Shown here: positions 9,255 to 18,412 of the stretch, one piece after another
Position numbering within the stretch: the stretch's first letter is position 1
Layout of the letters: each line of letters begins with the position of its first letter
The notes under the pieces: generated by a model
Seen by the model: only the letters and a program-made list of their open reading frames with translations
What the model was told of the DNA's origin: nothing
Databases searched by the model: none
DNA from: Brachybacterium avium
GTDB taxonomy: Bacteria > Actinomycetota > Actinomycetes > Actinomycetales > Dermabacteraceae
DNA: 64,000 nucleotides
NCBI RefSeq assembly: GCF_002216795.1
Contig: NZ_CP022316.1
Span: forward strand, 3,395,732-3,459,731
Direction of reading: 5' to 3'
Translations under genes and position numbers: made by a program

Positions 9255-11126
9255 GTGTCCACCACCGAACAGCGCCCTGTCGCGCCGACCCGCAGGGTCG
9301 GCGCGGTGATGCCGTCGGCCCCGACGGCGACAGCGGCGGAGGTCCCGATCAGCACGGATCCGGATGCACTGCGGGCACTGCCGGCCGAGCAGCTGAGCGG
9401 GCTCGCCCGCACGCTGCGGCGGCGCCTGGTGGAGATCTGCTCGCGCAGCGGCGGTCATCTGGGCCCCAATCTGGGAGTCGTCGAGCTGACGATCGCGCTG
9501 CACCGTGAGTTCCGCTCCCCGGCCGAGCCGATCGTCTTCGACACCGGCCACCAGGCCTACGTGCACAAGATGCTCACCGGCCGCGCCGAGCTGGACGGGC
9601 TGCGGACCGCGGGCGGTGTCTCCGGCTACCCGGATCGTGGTGAGTCCGTCCACGACCTGGTGGAGAACTCCCATGCGTCGGGGTCGATCGCCTGGGCCCA
9701 CGGCCTGGACCGCGCCCACCGGTTCGCCGGATCCGAGGGGGCCGCCATCGCCGTCATCGGGGACGGCGCGCTCACCGGGGGAGTGGGGTTGGAGGCCCTG
9801 AACCTGCTGGCGGCGGATCGCGGCTCCCGCACCGTCGTGGTGCTCAACGACAACACCCGCTCCTACGCCCCGACCGTCGGCGGCATCGCCGAGCACCTCG
9901 CGGCGCTGCGCGGTGGGCGGATCCGGGCCGGGCAGGACATGTTCACCGCTCTCGGGCTCACCTACCTCGGACCGGTCGACGGACACGACCTCGATGCCCT
10001 CGCCGAGGCCATGGCGGCAGCGCGCCGGGCGGCCGAGGATCCTCAGCGCGCAGGGGTGCTCCTCCACGTCATCACCCGCAAGGGTGCCGGTTTCGCCCGC
10101 GCGGAGGCCGACGCCGTGGACCAATGGCACGCCACCGGCCCCTTCTCCCTCGAGGTGGAGCAGGCCTCGCAGCCCGCCGCACCGACCTGGACCTCGCGGC
10201 TGGGGGCCGCCGTGCTCGCCGCCGCCCGCGCCGACGAGCGTGTGGTCGCGCTCAGCGCCGCGATGGTCGACCCCGTCGGCCTCACTCCGATGCAGCAGGA
10301 GATGCCGGAGCGGGTGCTCGACGTGGGCATCGCCGAGCAGCTCGCCCTCGATACCGCCGCCGGGCTCTCCGCCGGCGGGCGCCGGCCCGTCGTCTCCCTC
10401 TATGCCACCTTCCTGAACCGGGCGCTGGATCAGCTCCTGCTCGACGTCGCCCTGCACCGGGAGGACGTCACGATCACCCTGGACCGAGCCGGGGTCACCG
10501 GCGACGACGGCCCCAGCCATCACGGAATCTGGGATCTCGCCCTCGCCACGACGGTGCCCGGGCTCTCCCTATGGGCGCCGCGGGACGCCGCTCAGCTCGA
10601 GGCCGCGGTTCCCGCCGCCCTGGCGACCTCCGGGCCCTCGCTCGTGCGCTTCCCCAAGGGTGCCTGCCCCCCGGAGCTTCCCGCCCTCGCGCAGCTGCCC
10701 GCCGGCGACGTGCTGGCAGGGGACGCAGACGCGCCCATCGACATCCTGTTGATCTCGATCGGGGCCCTCGCCGCGCACGCCGTCGACGCGGCCGGCGAGC
10801 TCTCCCGCAGCCATGGTGATCTGAACGTCCTGGTTCTCGACCCGGTCCGCGCCCTACCGCTGGGGGAGGACGTCCTGGATCTGGCCGCGTCGTCCCGGGC
10901 GGTCGTCACCCTCGAGGACGGTCTCGCCGAAAACGGGATCGGAGCAGTGATCGGCACCCGGCTCGCCCGCCGGGCCACGCTCGCGGCCCCGGGCCCGGTG
11001 CTGCGGACGCTCGGCATCGAGGCGGAGTTCATCCCGCAGGGCAAGCGCGCCGGGATCCTCGCGGCCCAGGGTCTGGACGCGCCCGGCATCGTCGCGAGCC
11101 TGCGCGGCCTGCTCCCGGGCTCCTGA
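9255..11126 (+). CDS. dxs: 1-deoxy-D-xylulose-5-phosphate synthase
   Basis: Thiamine-diphosphate enzyme condensing pyruvate and glyceraldehyde 3-phosphate, the first step of the MEP isoprenoid route. In 623 residues I see GGHLGPNLGVVELTIALH, DTGHQAYVHKMLTGR, the ThDP/Mg motif GDGALTGG, GPVDGHD, DRAGVTGDDGPSHHG and GIAEQ with the catalytic Glu. GIAEQ is followed by LAL where well-studied DXS enzymes have HAV, and the first about 35 residues are an extra tail, so this is a somewhat divergent DXS. The start is GTG with GGAGGGAGG upstream. It is monocistronic and convergent with map. Confidence 0.92.
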   Translation: MSTTEQRPVAPTRRVGAVMPSAPTATAAEVPISTDPDALRALPAEQLSGLARTLRRRLVEICSRSGGHLGPNLGVVELTIALHREFRSPAEPIVFDTGHQAYVHKMLTGRAELDGLRTAGGVSGYPDRGESVHDLVENSHASGSIAWAHGLDRAHRFAGSEGAAIAVIGDGALTGGVGLEALNLLAADRGSRTVVVLNDNTRSYAPTVGGIAEHLAALRGGRIRAGQDMFTALGLTYLGPVDGHDLDALAEAMAAARRAAEDPQRAGVLLHVITRKGAGFARAEADAVDQWHATGPFSLEVEQASQPAAPTWTSRLGAAVLAAARADERVVALSAAMVDPVGLTPMQQEMPERVLDVGIAEQLALDTAAGLSAGGRRPVVSLYATFLNRALDQLLLDVALHREDVTITLDRAGVTGDDGPSHHGIWDLALATTVPGLSLWAPRDAAQLEAAVPAALATSGPSLVRFPKGACPPELPALAQLPAGDVLAGDADAPIDILLISIGALAAHAVDAAGELSRSHGDLNVLVLDPVRALPLGEDVLDLAASSRAVVTLEDGLAENGIGAVIGTRLARRATLAAPGPVLRTLGIEAEFIPQGKRAGILAAQGLDAPGIVASLRGLLPGS

Positions 11127-11177
11127 GCGGCGGGCCACGGGGCGGGAGCGCCCGGGGACCCGGCTGACCCCTGCCGC

Positions 11178-11999
11178 TCAGCTCAGGGAGCTGCGCGGGG
11201 AGGGGTCGTCCGGCCGGGCGGTGAGGATGATCGGTGCACCATCGGTGATCTGCATCGTGTGCTCCGCATGGGCGCCGCGGGAGCCGTCGACCGAGAGCTG
11301 GGTCCAGCCGTCGCGCTCATCGACCCGCAGCTCGGAGGTGGTCGGCACCAGGAAGGGCTCGACCGTGATCAGCTGGCCGGCGAACAGCTCGATGCCGCCC
11401 CCGGGGGTGCCGTGATTGGGCACGAAGGGAGCCTCGTGCATGGTGCGTCCGACGCCGTGGCCGCCGAAGCGGTCGTTGATCGAATAGCCGAGTGCATGCG
11501 CCTCGTTCATGACCGCGTGCCCGATGTCCCCGACGGTGTTCCCGGCCCGCACCTGATCGATGCCGGCCCACATCACCTGCTCGGTGTCGCGGATCAGCTG
11601 CTGATCCTCCTCGCGGGGCGTTCCCACGGTGATCGACAGGCAGGAGTCCGCGACCCACCCCTCGACCTCGACCGCGAAGTCCAGGGAGAGCAGGTCGCCG
11701 TCGGCCAGCACCCGGTCATAGGGGCGACCGTGGAGCACGCCGTCGTTGAGGGAGGTGCAGATGACGTGGCCGAAGGGCGAGGCCCCGAAGACGGGGTGGT
11801 AGTCGAGGTAGCAGCTGGTCGCCCCGGCGTCGCGGATCAACCGGTGCGCCTCCGCGTCGACCTCGAGCAGATTCCAACCCACCTCCACCTCCTCGCGCAG
11901 ATGGGAGAGCACGGACGCGACGAACTCGCCCGCCGGGCGTGCCTGCTCGAGGGTGGGCAGCTCCTGCGTCGAGCTGCGGCGGCGTCGGCCGAGGATCAT
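11178..11999 (-). CDS. map: Type I methionine aminopeptidase
   Basis: 273-residue dinuclear metalloprotease removing the initiator Met from nascent proteins. The pita-bread metal ligands are identifiable: LLSLDFAVEVEGWVADS (first Asp), GHGVGRTMHEAPFVPNHG (His), VEPFL (Glu) and the terminal AEHTMQIT (Glu). The N-terminus MILGRRRRSSTQELP fits the short actinobacterial form without a zinc-finger extension. The ATG overlaps the ctaA stop (ATGA), so the two are probably cotranscribed, although their functions are unrelated. A longer in-frame reading to 12209 would overlap ctaA and is not believable. Confidence 0.93.
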   Translation of the reverse strand: MILGRRRRSSTQELPTLEQARPAGEFVASVLSHLREEVEVGWNLLEVDAEAHRLIRDAGATSCYLDYHPVFGASPFGHVICTSLNDGVLHGRPYDRVLADGDLLSLDFAVEVEGWVADSCLSITVGTPREEDQQLIRDTEQVMWAGIDQVRAGNTVGDIGHAVMNEAHALGYSINDRFGGHGVGRTMHEAPFVPNHGTPGGGIELFAGQLITVEPFLVPTTSELRVDERDGWTQLSVDGSRGAHAEHTMQITDGAPIILTARPDDPSPRSSLS

Positions 12000-13026
12000 C
12001 GTGCCTCCGTGGAGTCGTGGGTCAGGTGCGTGGCCGTGGCGGGGGAGCCGGCGTCCTGCCAGGTGACCAGCCGGGCACCCACCCAGGCGATGGTCGCGGC
12101 GAACAGGGCTGCACCGATCATGTGGAAGAACACCACCAGCTCGGGCAGGCCGAGGAAGTACTGGATGTAGCCGACGATGCCCTGCGCGAGCGTGAGCGCC
12201 ACCAGCCACCAGGCGGCGACGATCGCCTCCCGGCGGGCATGGGAACGGTGCAGGACCACCAGCAGCGCGGCGAGCAGCGCGCAGAAGACGTAGACCGCGA
12301 CCGCGTGCATCCGGGCGGCGATCATCGGGTTCAGGGCGATCCGGGTGACGTCCCCGGCATCCCCGGAATGGGGCCCCGTCCCGGTGACGATCGTGCCCAG
12401 CACCAGGACCACGAAGCCCACCGCCGCCAGCGGGACGAACACCCTCATCGCCCGGGCGGGCACTGCGAGGTGCATGCGTCCATCACCGTCGTACAGCCGC
12501 ACCAGCAGCACCATCGAGACGGCACCCAGCAGCGGAGAGATCAGGAAATGCGGGCTGACCAGCCCGGGATGCAGATCGAGCCAGACCACGAAGGCGCCGA
12601 TCATCGCCTGCAGCGCGGTGCCGATCAGCGGTATCCAGGCCAGGCGGCGGAAACCGGCGCCCTTGTGCCCCAACCAGCGCCAGGTCACCAGCAGCACCGC
12701 GATCGCGAAGATGCTCAGCACCCCGGTCAGGGTCCGGTTCCCGAACTCCACGAACGGGTGGATGCCGGAGGCCATGGTCAGCTCCGGGGTGAACTGGCCG
12801 GGCTTGCAGTTGGGCCAGGTGGAGCAGCCCAGACCGCTGCTCGTCAGCCGCACCGCGGCGCCGGAGAGGATGATGCCCACCTGGCTGAGGAGGTTCCCCA
12901 GAACACGATGGCGGCCAGCCGAGCCCGGCGCTGCGGGCCCCAGGACGACAGACGGCGGTCGGGCAGCGTGGTGATGCGGCCCTGTCGCTCGGGCAGGCGT
13001 GTCGCGGAATCGAGGGGGCGGGACAT
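11996..13026 (-). CDS. ctaA: Heme A synthase CtaA/COX15, probable one-base frameshift error at 12896-12899
   Basis: Polytopic membrane enzyme converting heme O to heme A for aa3 cytochrome oxidase. The downstream frame carries GAAVRLTSSGLGCSTWPNC, HPFVEFGNRTLTG, an RMHAVAVYVFC helix and HMIGAALFAATIAW, with about eight membrane helices and the conserved His residues. The N-terminus (MSRPLDSATRLPERQG...ARLAAIVFWG) is in another frame. Adding one G to the GGGG run (minus strand; CCCC at 12896-12899) joins VFWG to NLLSQVGIILSG, the expected first helix, giving 343 residues. On the minus strand TAGACT lies six bases before the ATG, suggesting a leaderless transcript. Confidence 0.85.
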
Positions 13027-13139
13027 GGGTCGAGTCTAGATTCTCCGACCGGGAGTTCGCTGGGCTCCGGGGCCGGATGCGACGGACGCCGCACCCGCTC
13101 CTGGCCGAGGGTGAGCGACCCGCCCGGGCGGGGCGTGTC

Positions 13140-13946
13140 TCAGCTGTCCGTCCACCGGAACCAGCGCACGACGGCGAGCACCCCGGCCACGGCCCAGACG
13201 ACCAGCACCAGGGCGGAGCCGAGGGAGAAGGGCCCGGAGGCCAGGCAGGCCCGCAGCAGCTCGCCCAGGGCGCCCGAGGGCAGCAGGTCCACCAGGCCCC
13301 CCAGGATCCGGGGATAGGCCGAGGTCGGGAAGGCGATGCCGCCCACGGCGATCAGCAGCACGAACACCAGGTTGGAGACCGCGAGCACCGCCTCGGTGCG
13401 CAGGGTGCCCGCCACCAGCAGGCCGAGCGCGCCGAAGGCGATGGTGCCCGCCAGCCAGACCGGGAGCGCGCCGAGCAGGCCCAGCAGATCCGGCCGCCAG
13501 CCGATGATCAGGGCGATGATGCCCAGGATCACCACCTGCAGCACATGGGTGGCGAGGGTGGCCAGGATCTTCCCGGCGAGGTAGCCGCCCCGGCCCAGCG
13601 GCGTCGTCGCCACCCAGCGCAGCACCCCGTTGCGACGATCGAATCCGGTGATGATCGCCTGGGAGGTGAAGGAGGTGGAGATCAGCGCCGTGGCGAAGGT
13701 CGCCGCGACCGCGGTGTCGACCGCGGGGACGCCGTCCAGACGCCCCAGCGGGAGCAGCCACAGACCGATCAGCACCAGCGCCGGCAGCGCGATCGCCACG
13801 GTGAGCTGCTCCCCGTTGGACAGCAGGATCCGGGTCTCCAGCGATGCATGGGCGAGGATCCGGCGCAGCGGCGTCGCAGGACGCGGGGTGCGATCGGTGC
13901 GGCCGGGAGTGGAATCCGGGATGGACGGGTCCCGCAGGGCAGTCAT
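13140..13946 (-). CDS. ABC transporter permease (ABC-2 type)
   Basis: 268-residue membrane protein with about six hydrophobic segments. A short cytoplasmic N-terminus leads into LLSNGEQLTVAIALPALVLI; the family-typical FDRRNGVLRWVATTPLGRGG cytoplasmic loop (about 100-120) and further helices to the C-terminus follow. It is the partner of the ATPase encoded upstream: its ATG overlaps the ATPase stop (ATGA). Such DrrA/DrrB-like pairs export lipids or drugs, but the substrate here is unknown. The pair sits between ctaA and the suf region as in mycobacteria (Rv1456c-Rv1458c area), which suggests a conserved housekeeping role. A compact CCCGCCCGGGCGGG palindrome (13119-13132) follows the gene. Confidence 0.85.
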   Translation of the reverse strand: MTALRDPSIPDSTPGRTDRTPRPATPLRRILAHASLETRILLSNGEQLTVAIALPALVLIGLWLLPLGRLDGVPAVDTAVAATFATALISTSFTSQAIITGFDRRNGVLRWVATTPLGRGGYLAGKILATLATHVLQVVILGIIALIIGWRPDLLGLLGALPVWLAGTIAFGALGLLVAGTLRTEAVLAVSNLVFVLLIAVGGIAFPTSAYPRILGGLVDLLPSGALGELLRACLASGPFSLGSALVLVVWAVAGVLAVVRWFRWTDS

Positions 13947-14872
13947 CGACGATCCTCCTCGAGCGCAGCTTTGTCCCCGGGACCCGGGATCCCGGATCCG
14001 CCCGGGACCGGGGCCGGGCGGTCCGCATCCATCAGGTCCAGTAGCACGCTCTCGAGGTCGGCCGCGCCGCCGGAGGTGATCTCCAGCCGGGCACCGTGCC
14101 GCGCGGCGGCGGCGCGCAGATCGGCCTCGAGCGCGGGGACCGTCTCCGGGTCGATGCCCGTGGCGGTGGCCTGGACCACCACAGCGCCGTCGGCGGAGCG
14201 GTGCTCGCTGATCACGTCCTGGACGGTGCCCGAGGCGAGCACGCGGCCGTGGGAGATCACGCGGACGGCATCGGCCAGTCCCACCACGTCGTCCATCAGA
14301 TGGGTGGTGAGGATCACCGCGGTCCCGGTCCGGGCGAGGCCGCGGATCAGCTCGCGCACCCGCCGACGGATCGAGGGGTCCATCCCGGCGGTGGGCTCGT
14401 CCAGGAACACCAGATCCGGGCGTCCGATGATCGCCAGGGCGAGGGCCAGGCGCTGGCGCTGACCTCCCGAGAGGCGCCGCACCAGGGTGCGGGCGAAGCC
14501 GTCGATCCCCAGGTGCTCGGCGACCTCGTCGACATCCAGCGGCGCCGCATGCAGGCTCGCGCCGTAGCGCAGCAGCTGGATCGCGGAGGCACCGGAAGTC
14601 AGCCCGCCGTCCTGGATCATCACTCCGACCCGTGCCCGGTGCTGCGGGCTCGAGCGCCACGGATCGGCGCCGAGCACCCGCACTGCCCCGGCATCGGGAC
14701 GCAGCAGCCCGGTGGCGCAGGAGATGGCGGTCGTCTTGCCGGCGCCGTTGGGGCCCAGCAGGGCGGTGACCGCGCCGCGCTCGGCGGACAGACTCAGCCC
14801 GTCCAGCGCACGGACGGAGCCGAAGCTGAGGGTGAGGTCGTCGGCGAAGAGGGCGGGGGAGGTGTCTTCCAT
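13943..14872 (-). CDS. ABC transporter ATP-binding protein
   Basis: 309-residue ATPase. Walker A is GPNGAGKTT (about 40-48), the Q-loop region GVMIQDGG, the signature LSGGQRQRLALA, Walker B LVFLDEPTAGMD and the switch TTHLMDD. The C-terminal 80 residues form the extra domain of DrrA-type exporters. I chose the ATG at 14872 (MEDTSPALF) because family members begin just before LTLSFG; a GTG further upstream at 14932 would add an alanine-rich tail. First gene of a two-gene minus-strand unit with the permease. The substrate cannot be inferred from sequence. Confidence 0.88.
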   Translation of the reverse strand: MEDTSPALFADDLTLSFGSVRALDGLSLSAERGAVTALLGPNGAGKTTAISCATGLLRPDAGAVRVLGADPWRSSPQHRARVGVMIQDGGLTSGASAIQLLRYGASLHAAPLDVDEVAEHLGIDGFARTLVRRLSGGQRQRLALALAIIGRPDLVFLDEPTAGMDPSIRRRVRELIRGLARTGTAVILTTHLMDDVVGLADAVRVISHGRVLASGTVQDVISEHRSADGAVVVQATATGIDPETVPALEADLRAAAARHGARLEITSGGAADLESVLLDLMDADRPAPVPGGSGIPGPGDKAALEEDRR

Positions 14873-14977
14873 GGCGGCCCCATCGTAGGCCGCAACGGCT
14901 GCAGGGCACACCGCAGGTGAGCGGCTGGTCACCTGCCCAGGGGAGCTCGGCGGTGCCCTGCCGGCGCCCCCGACGGC

Positions 14978-16027
14978 TCAGCGGCCGCTCACGTGCAGCG
15001 GTGTGTGCGCGGGATCCACCACCTCGGCGGCGAGCGGCGGCTGCGGTGCGGTGCCCTCAGGGCCCCAGGTCGCGGTCTCGAAGCGGTCACGGTCATGGCC
15101 CTCGAGCAGCGGGCTCAGGTCCGGGCCCAGCGGCACCACCTGGGTGGGGTTGATGTCCTCGTGCACGACGTAGTAGTGGCGCTTGATCTGCTCGAAGTCG
15201 ACGGTGTCGCCGAACCCCGGGGTGGTGAACAGGTCCTTGGTGTAGTTCCACAGGTTCGGCATGCTCGCCAACGGCTGCCGGTTCGCCTTGAAGTGCCCGT
15301 GGTAGACGGGATCGAAGCGGATCAGCGTGGGGAACAGCCGCACATCGGCCTCGGTGATCGCGGGCCCCAGCAGGTAACGGCTGCGCCCCAGGCGCTCCTC
15401 GAGCTCGTCGAGGGCGGCCCATAGGGCGCGGAACTCGTCCTCGTAGACCTGCTGCGAGCCGGCGAAGCCGACCTTGTACACGCCGTTGTTCACACGATGG
15501 AGCATCCACCTGCTCAGCGCGTCGATCTCCGCGCGCTGCGCGACGGGGTAGAGGTCCGGGGCGCCGTCGCGGTGATGCTCGGTCCACTCGGCGGTGAAGT
15601 CGAGGGTGATCTGCTGGAAGTCATTGGTCACCACGGCCCTGCTGGGCACGTCCACGACGGCGGGCACCGTGATGCCGCGCGGGTAGTCGGGGAACCGGGC
15701 GAAGTACGCCTGCTGGAGCCGTTCGTAGCCGAGCACCGGGTCGACCCCGCCCTCGTCGAGGTCGAAGGTCCAGGAGCGCTTGTCATGGGTGGGCCCGGGC
15801 ATGCCCACGGAGAGCGCGTCCTCCAGCCCCAGCAGCCGGCGCGAGATCAGGGTGCGATTGGCCCACGGGCAGGCACGCGCGGCGATCAGGCGGTAGCGAC
15901 CGGCCTCGACGGGCCAGCCGTCGCGGCCATCGCGCGTGATCCGATCATCGATGTAGGACATGTCGCGGTCGAAGGATTCCCCCTTCGTGACATAGGAGCC
16001 GTGGGTGGAGTTCTCCTGGGTGGTCAT
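14978..16027 (-). CDS. Glutathionyl/mycothiol-type hydroquinone reductase (Xi-class GST)
   Basis: 349-residue protein of the YqjG/ECM4 family, which reduces S-thiol-conjugated hydroquinones. The active-site motif is ARACPWANRTLI (Cys about residue 53), followed by VGMPGPTHDKRSWTFD and PAVVDVPSRAVVTNDFQQI. The all-alpha C-terminal domain has GFAGSQQVYEDEF and FPTLIRFDPVYHGHFK. Actinobacteria use mycothiol rather than glutathione, so mycothiol is the likelier thiol (inference). It is divergent from the suf operon; the 223-base gap contains an AT-rich inverted repeat close to its start. Shared stress regulation is possible but not shown. Confidence 0.88.
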   Translation of the reverse strand: MTTQENSTHGSYVTKGESFDRDMSYIDDRITRDGRDGWPVEAGRYRLIAARACPWANRTLISRRLLGLEDALSVGMPGPTHDKRSWTFDLDEGGVDPVLGYERLQQAYFARFPDYPRGITVPAVVDVPSRAVVTNDFQQITLDFTAEWTEHHRDGAPDLYPVAQRAEIDALSRWMLHRVNNGVYKVGFAGSQQVYEDEFRALWAALDELEERLGRSRYLLGPAITEADVRLFPTLIRFDPVYHGHFKANRQPLASMPNLWNYTKDLFTTPGFGDTVDFEQIKRHYYVVHEDINPTQVVPLGPDLSPLLEGHDRDRFETATWGPEGTAPQPPLAAEVVDPAHTPLHVSGR

Positions 16028-16076
16028 CAGCGGTCCTCCGGGTCGGTGGCGCTCCGGGAGCGATACGGAACGGACG

Positions 16077-16105
16077 CCATATTAGTTGAATGTGAATATA
16101 TATGG
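16077..16105. promoter_or_regulatory. AT-rich inverted repeat upstream of the hydroquinone reductase gene
   Basis: CCATAT (16077-16082) and ATATGG (16100-16105) bracket 17 bases with TTGAATGTGAATA inside. The block is conspicuously AT-rich in this genome and lies 50 bases before the minus-strand ATG at 16027. TAATAT on the minus strand within it could be a -10. A regulator site or the promoter itself are both possible. Confidence 0.35.
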
Positions 16106-16152
16106 AAGTGCAGGAGGTCCGCTCCTGCGCTGCAGAGCATGAATTGGCTGGT

Positions 16153-16219
16153 AAGGGCACCCTTGGTGCTGTGCCACACAGCGGACGGCAGGGATTTGGC
16201 AAGCCTTCTGTTGTAAAAT
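16153..16219 (+). promoter_or_regulatory. Candidate suf operon control region: two small palindromes and a -10 box
   Basis: AAGGG-CA-CCCTT (16153-16164) and GCTGTG-CCA-CACAGC (16168-16182) are adjacent perfect inverted repeats. TAAAAT (16214-16219) is a plausible -10, giving a short leader to the sufR GTG at 16251. SufR proteins autoregulate suf operons, so one palindrome may be the SufR operator; this is inference. I cannot match either to a firm published consensus. Confidence 0.35.
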
Positions 16220-16250
16220 GAATTCTGTGCATCGACGGGAGGAGGCAACA

Positions 16251-16988
16251 GTGACCGCATCTGAGTCCGCACCGGGCATCGCGCAGACCACGCGCGAGCG
16301 TCTCGTCCAGGACATCTCCGCCCACGGCCCGATCACGGCGCGGCAGCTGGCCGAGCGCTTCGACCTCACCAGCGCCGCGGTGCGACGTCATCTCGCGGCA
16401 CTCGAGGCCGATGGGATCATCGCCGAGCACGTGATGCCGGCCAGCCCTCGCGGCCGCGGCCGCCCCAGCAAGTCCTTCGTGCTCTCTCAGTCCGCGCATG
16501 AGGACCTGCCCGGGGGGTACGACGAGATGGCCGTGATGGCGGTGGACGAGCTCGCTCGGATCGGTGGAGAGGATGCGGTGACCGCCCTGGCGGAGCGCCG
16601 CATCGCCGACTGGGAGAGCACCGTCGCCGAGAGGGTCGCGCAGCGCGAGGCGGCGGGGGAGACCGTCACCTCCGTGCGCAAGCTCGAGCTGCTCGCCGAG
16701 CTGCTCACCGATCGGGGGTACGCCACCACGGCGCGCCCCCTGCATGTGCCGCTGCCGGCCAGGGGTGCGCACTCCGGCGCCGCTGCGCGTACGCTCGTGA
16801 CGGCCCAGCTGTGCCACGGGCACTGCCCCGTTCTCGATGTCGCCGCAGATCATCCAGAGCTGTGCGAGGCCGAGACCCGGGCCATCTCCCGCATCATCGG
16901 AGCGCCCGTCCAACGCCTCGCCACCCTGGCGCAGGGCGCCCACGCCTGCACGACACACATTCCACTCACAGAGGGAAGGACACCATGA
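16251..16988 (+). CDS. sufR: Fe-S cluster-sensing regulator SufR
   Basis: 245-residue DeoR/ArsR-like winged-helix repressor of the suf operon. The DNA-binding domain is at about residues 13-60 ([20 protein letters not shown]). The C-terminal region has Cys188, Cys192 (CHGHC), Cys205 and Cys233, the candidate cluster ligands. I chose GTG 16251 because GGGAGGAGG lies just upstream; an in-frame ATG at 16218 falls inside the probable -10 box and lacks a ribosome site. The stop overlaps the sufB start (ATGA). By homology it represses suf when its cluster is intact. Confidence 0.92.
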   Translation: MTASESAPGIAQTTRERLVQDISAHGPITARQLAERFDLTSAAVRRHLAALEADGIIAEHVMPASPRGRGRPSKSFVLSQSAHEDLPGGYDEMAVMAVDELARIGGEDAVTALAERRIADWESTVAERVAQREAAGETVTSVRKLELLAELLTDRGYATTARPLHVPLPARGAHSGAAARTLVTAQLCHGHCPVLDVAADHPELCEAETRAISRIIGAPVQRLATLAQGAHACTTHIPLTEGRTP

Positions 16989-18412
16989 CGAGCGCACCAG
17001 AAAAGCTCTCGCAGGACGAGATCATCGACTCCATGGGCCAGTACGCCTTTGGCTGGCACGACGAGGACTCCGCCGGGGCCAATGCGCGCCGCGGGCTGTC
17101 CGAGGACGTCGTGCGCGACATCTCGGCCCGCAAGGATGAGCCCGAATGGATGCTCGAGCGCCGCCTGAAGGCGCTCAAGCTCTTCGACAAGAAGCCGATG
17201 CCCACCTGGGGACCGGACCTGTCGGGCATCGCCTTCGACCACATCAAGTACTTCGTCCGCTCCACCGAGAAGCAGGTCACCTCCTGGGAGGACCTGCCGG
17301 CGGACATCAAGGAGACCTACGACCGCCTGGGCATCCCCGAGGCGGAGAAGCAGCGCCTCGTCGCCGGCGTCGCCGCTCAGTACGAGTCCGAGGTCGTCTA
17401 CCACCAGATCCGTGAGGACCTGGAGGAGCAGGGCGTCATCTTCCTGGACACGGACACCGCGCTCAAGGAGCACCCGGAGCTGTTCAAGGAGTACTTCGGC
17501 ACCGTCATCCCCTCGGGTGACAACAAGTTCTCCGCGCTGAACACGGCCGTCTGGTCCGGCGGCTCCTTCGTGTACGTCCCCAAGGGCGTCCACGTCGAGA
17601 TCCCGCTGCAGGCCTACTTCCGGATCAACACCGAGAACATGGGCCAGTTCGAGCGGACGCTGATCATCGCCGACGAGGGCTCCTACGTGCACTACGTGGA
17701 GGGCTGCACCGCCCCGATCTACAACTCCGACTCGCTGCACAGCGCGGTCGTCGAGATCATCGTGAAGAAGGACGCGCGCGTCCGGTACACGACGATCCAG
17801 AACTGGTCGAACAACGTCTACAACCTGGTCACCAAGCGCACCACGGTCGAGCAGGGCGGTGTCATGGAGTGGGTCGATGGCAACATCGGCTCCAAGGTCA
17901 CCATGAAGTACCCGGCCGTCTGGCTGATGGGCGAGCACGCCCGCGGAGAGACGCTCTCGGTCGCCTTCGCCGGCGAGGGCCAGAACCAGGACACCGGTTC
18001 GAAGATGGTGCACCTGGCACCGCATACCTCGAGCTCGATCGTCTCGAAGTCGGTCTCGCGCAGCGGCGGGCGCAGCACCTACCGCGGGCTGGTCCAGGTG
18101 ATGCCGGGCGCCGAGCACTCGGCCTCGACCGTGCTGTGCGATGCGCTGCTGGTGGACACCATCTCGCGCACCGACACCTACCCCTACGTTGACGTCCGCG
18201 TCGACGACGTCCAGATGGGCCATGAGGCCACGGTCTCCAAGGTCTCCGAGGAGCAGCTCTTCTACCTGATGAGCCGCGGCATGGAGGAGACCGAGGCGAT
18301 GGCCATGATCGTGCGCGGGTTCATCGAGCCCATCGCGCGCGAGCTCCCGATGGAGTACGCCCTCGAACTGAACCGCTTGATCGAGCTGCAGATGGAAGGA
18401 GCAGTCGGTTGA
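16985..18412 (+). CDS. sufB: Fe-S cluster assembly scaffold SufB
   Basis: 475-residue scaffold subunit of the SufBC2D complex on which Fe-S clusters are built. Family landmarks: [14 protein letters not shown] near the N-terminus, [50 protein letters not shown] (with the Cys proposed to carry sulfur/cluster in SufB) and [14 protein letters not shown]. The C-terminal [25 protein letters not shown] is the SufB/D tail. No intein is present, unlike mycobacterial SufB. It is coupled to sufR by an ATGA overlap and to sufD by a one-base overlap. Confidence 0.96.
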   Translation: MTSAPEKLSQDEIIDSMGQYAFGWHDEDSAGANARRGLSEDVVRDISARKDEPEWMLERRLKALKLFDKKPMPTWGPDLSGIAFDHIKYFVRSTEKQVTSWEDLPADIKETYDRLGIPEAEKQRLVAGVAAQYESEVVYHQIREDLEEQGVIFLDTDTALKEHPELFKEYFGTVIPSGDNKFSALNTAVWSGGSFVYVPKGVHVEIPLQAYFRINTENMGQFERTLIIADEGSYVHYVEGCTAPIYNSDSLHSAVVEIIVKKDARVRYTTIQNWSNNVYNLVTKRTTVEQGGVMEWVDGNIGSKVTMKYPAVWLMGEHARGETLSVAFAGEGQNQDTGSKMVHLAPHTSSSIVSKSVSRSGGRSTYRGLVQVMPGAEHSASTVLCDALLVDTISRTDTYPYVDVRVDDVQMGHEATVSKVSEEQLFYLMSRGMEETEAMAMIVRGFIEPIARELPMEYALELNRLIELQMEGAVG

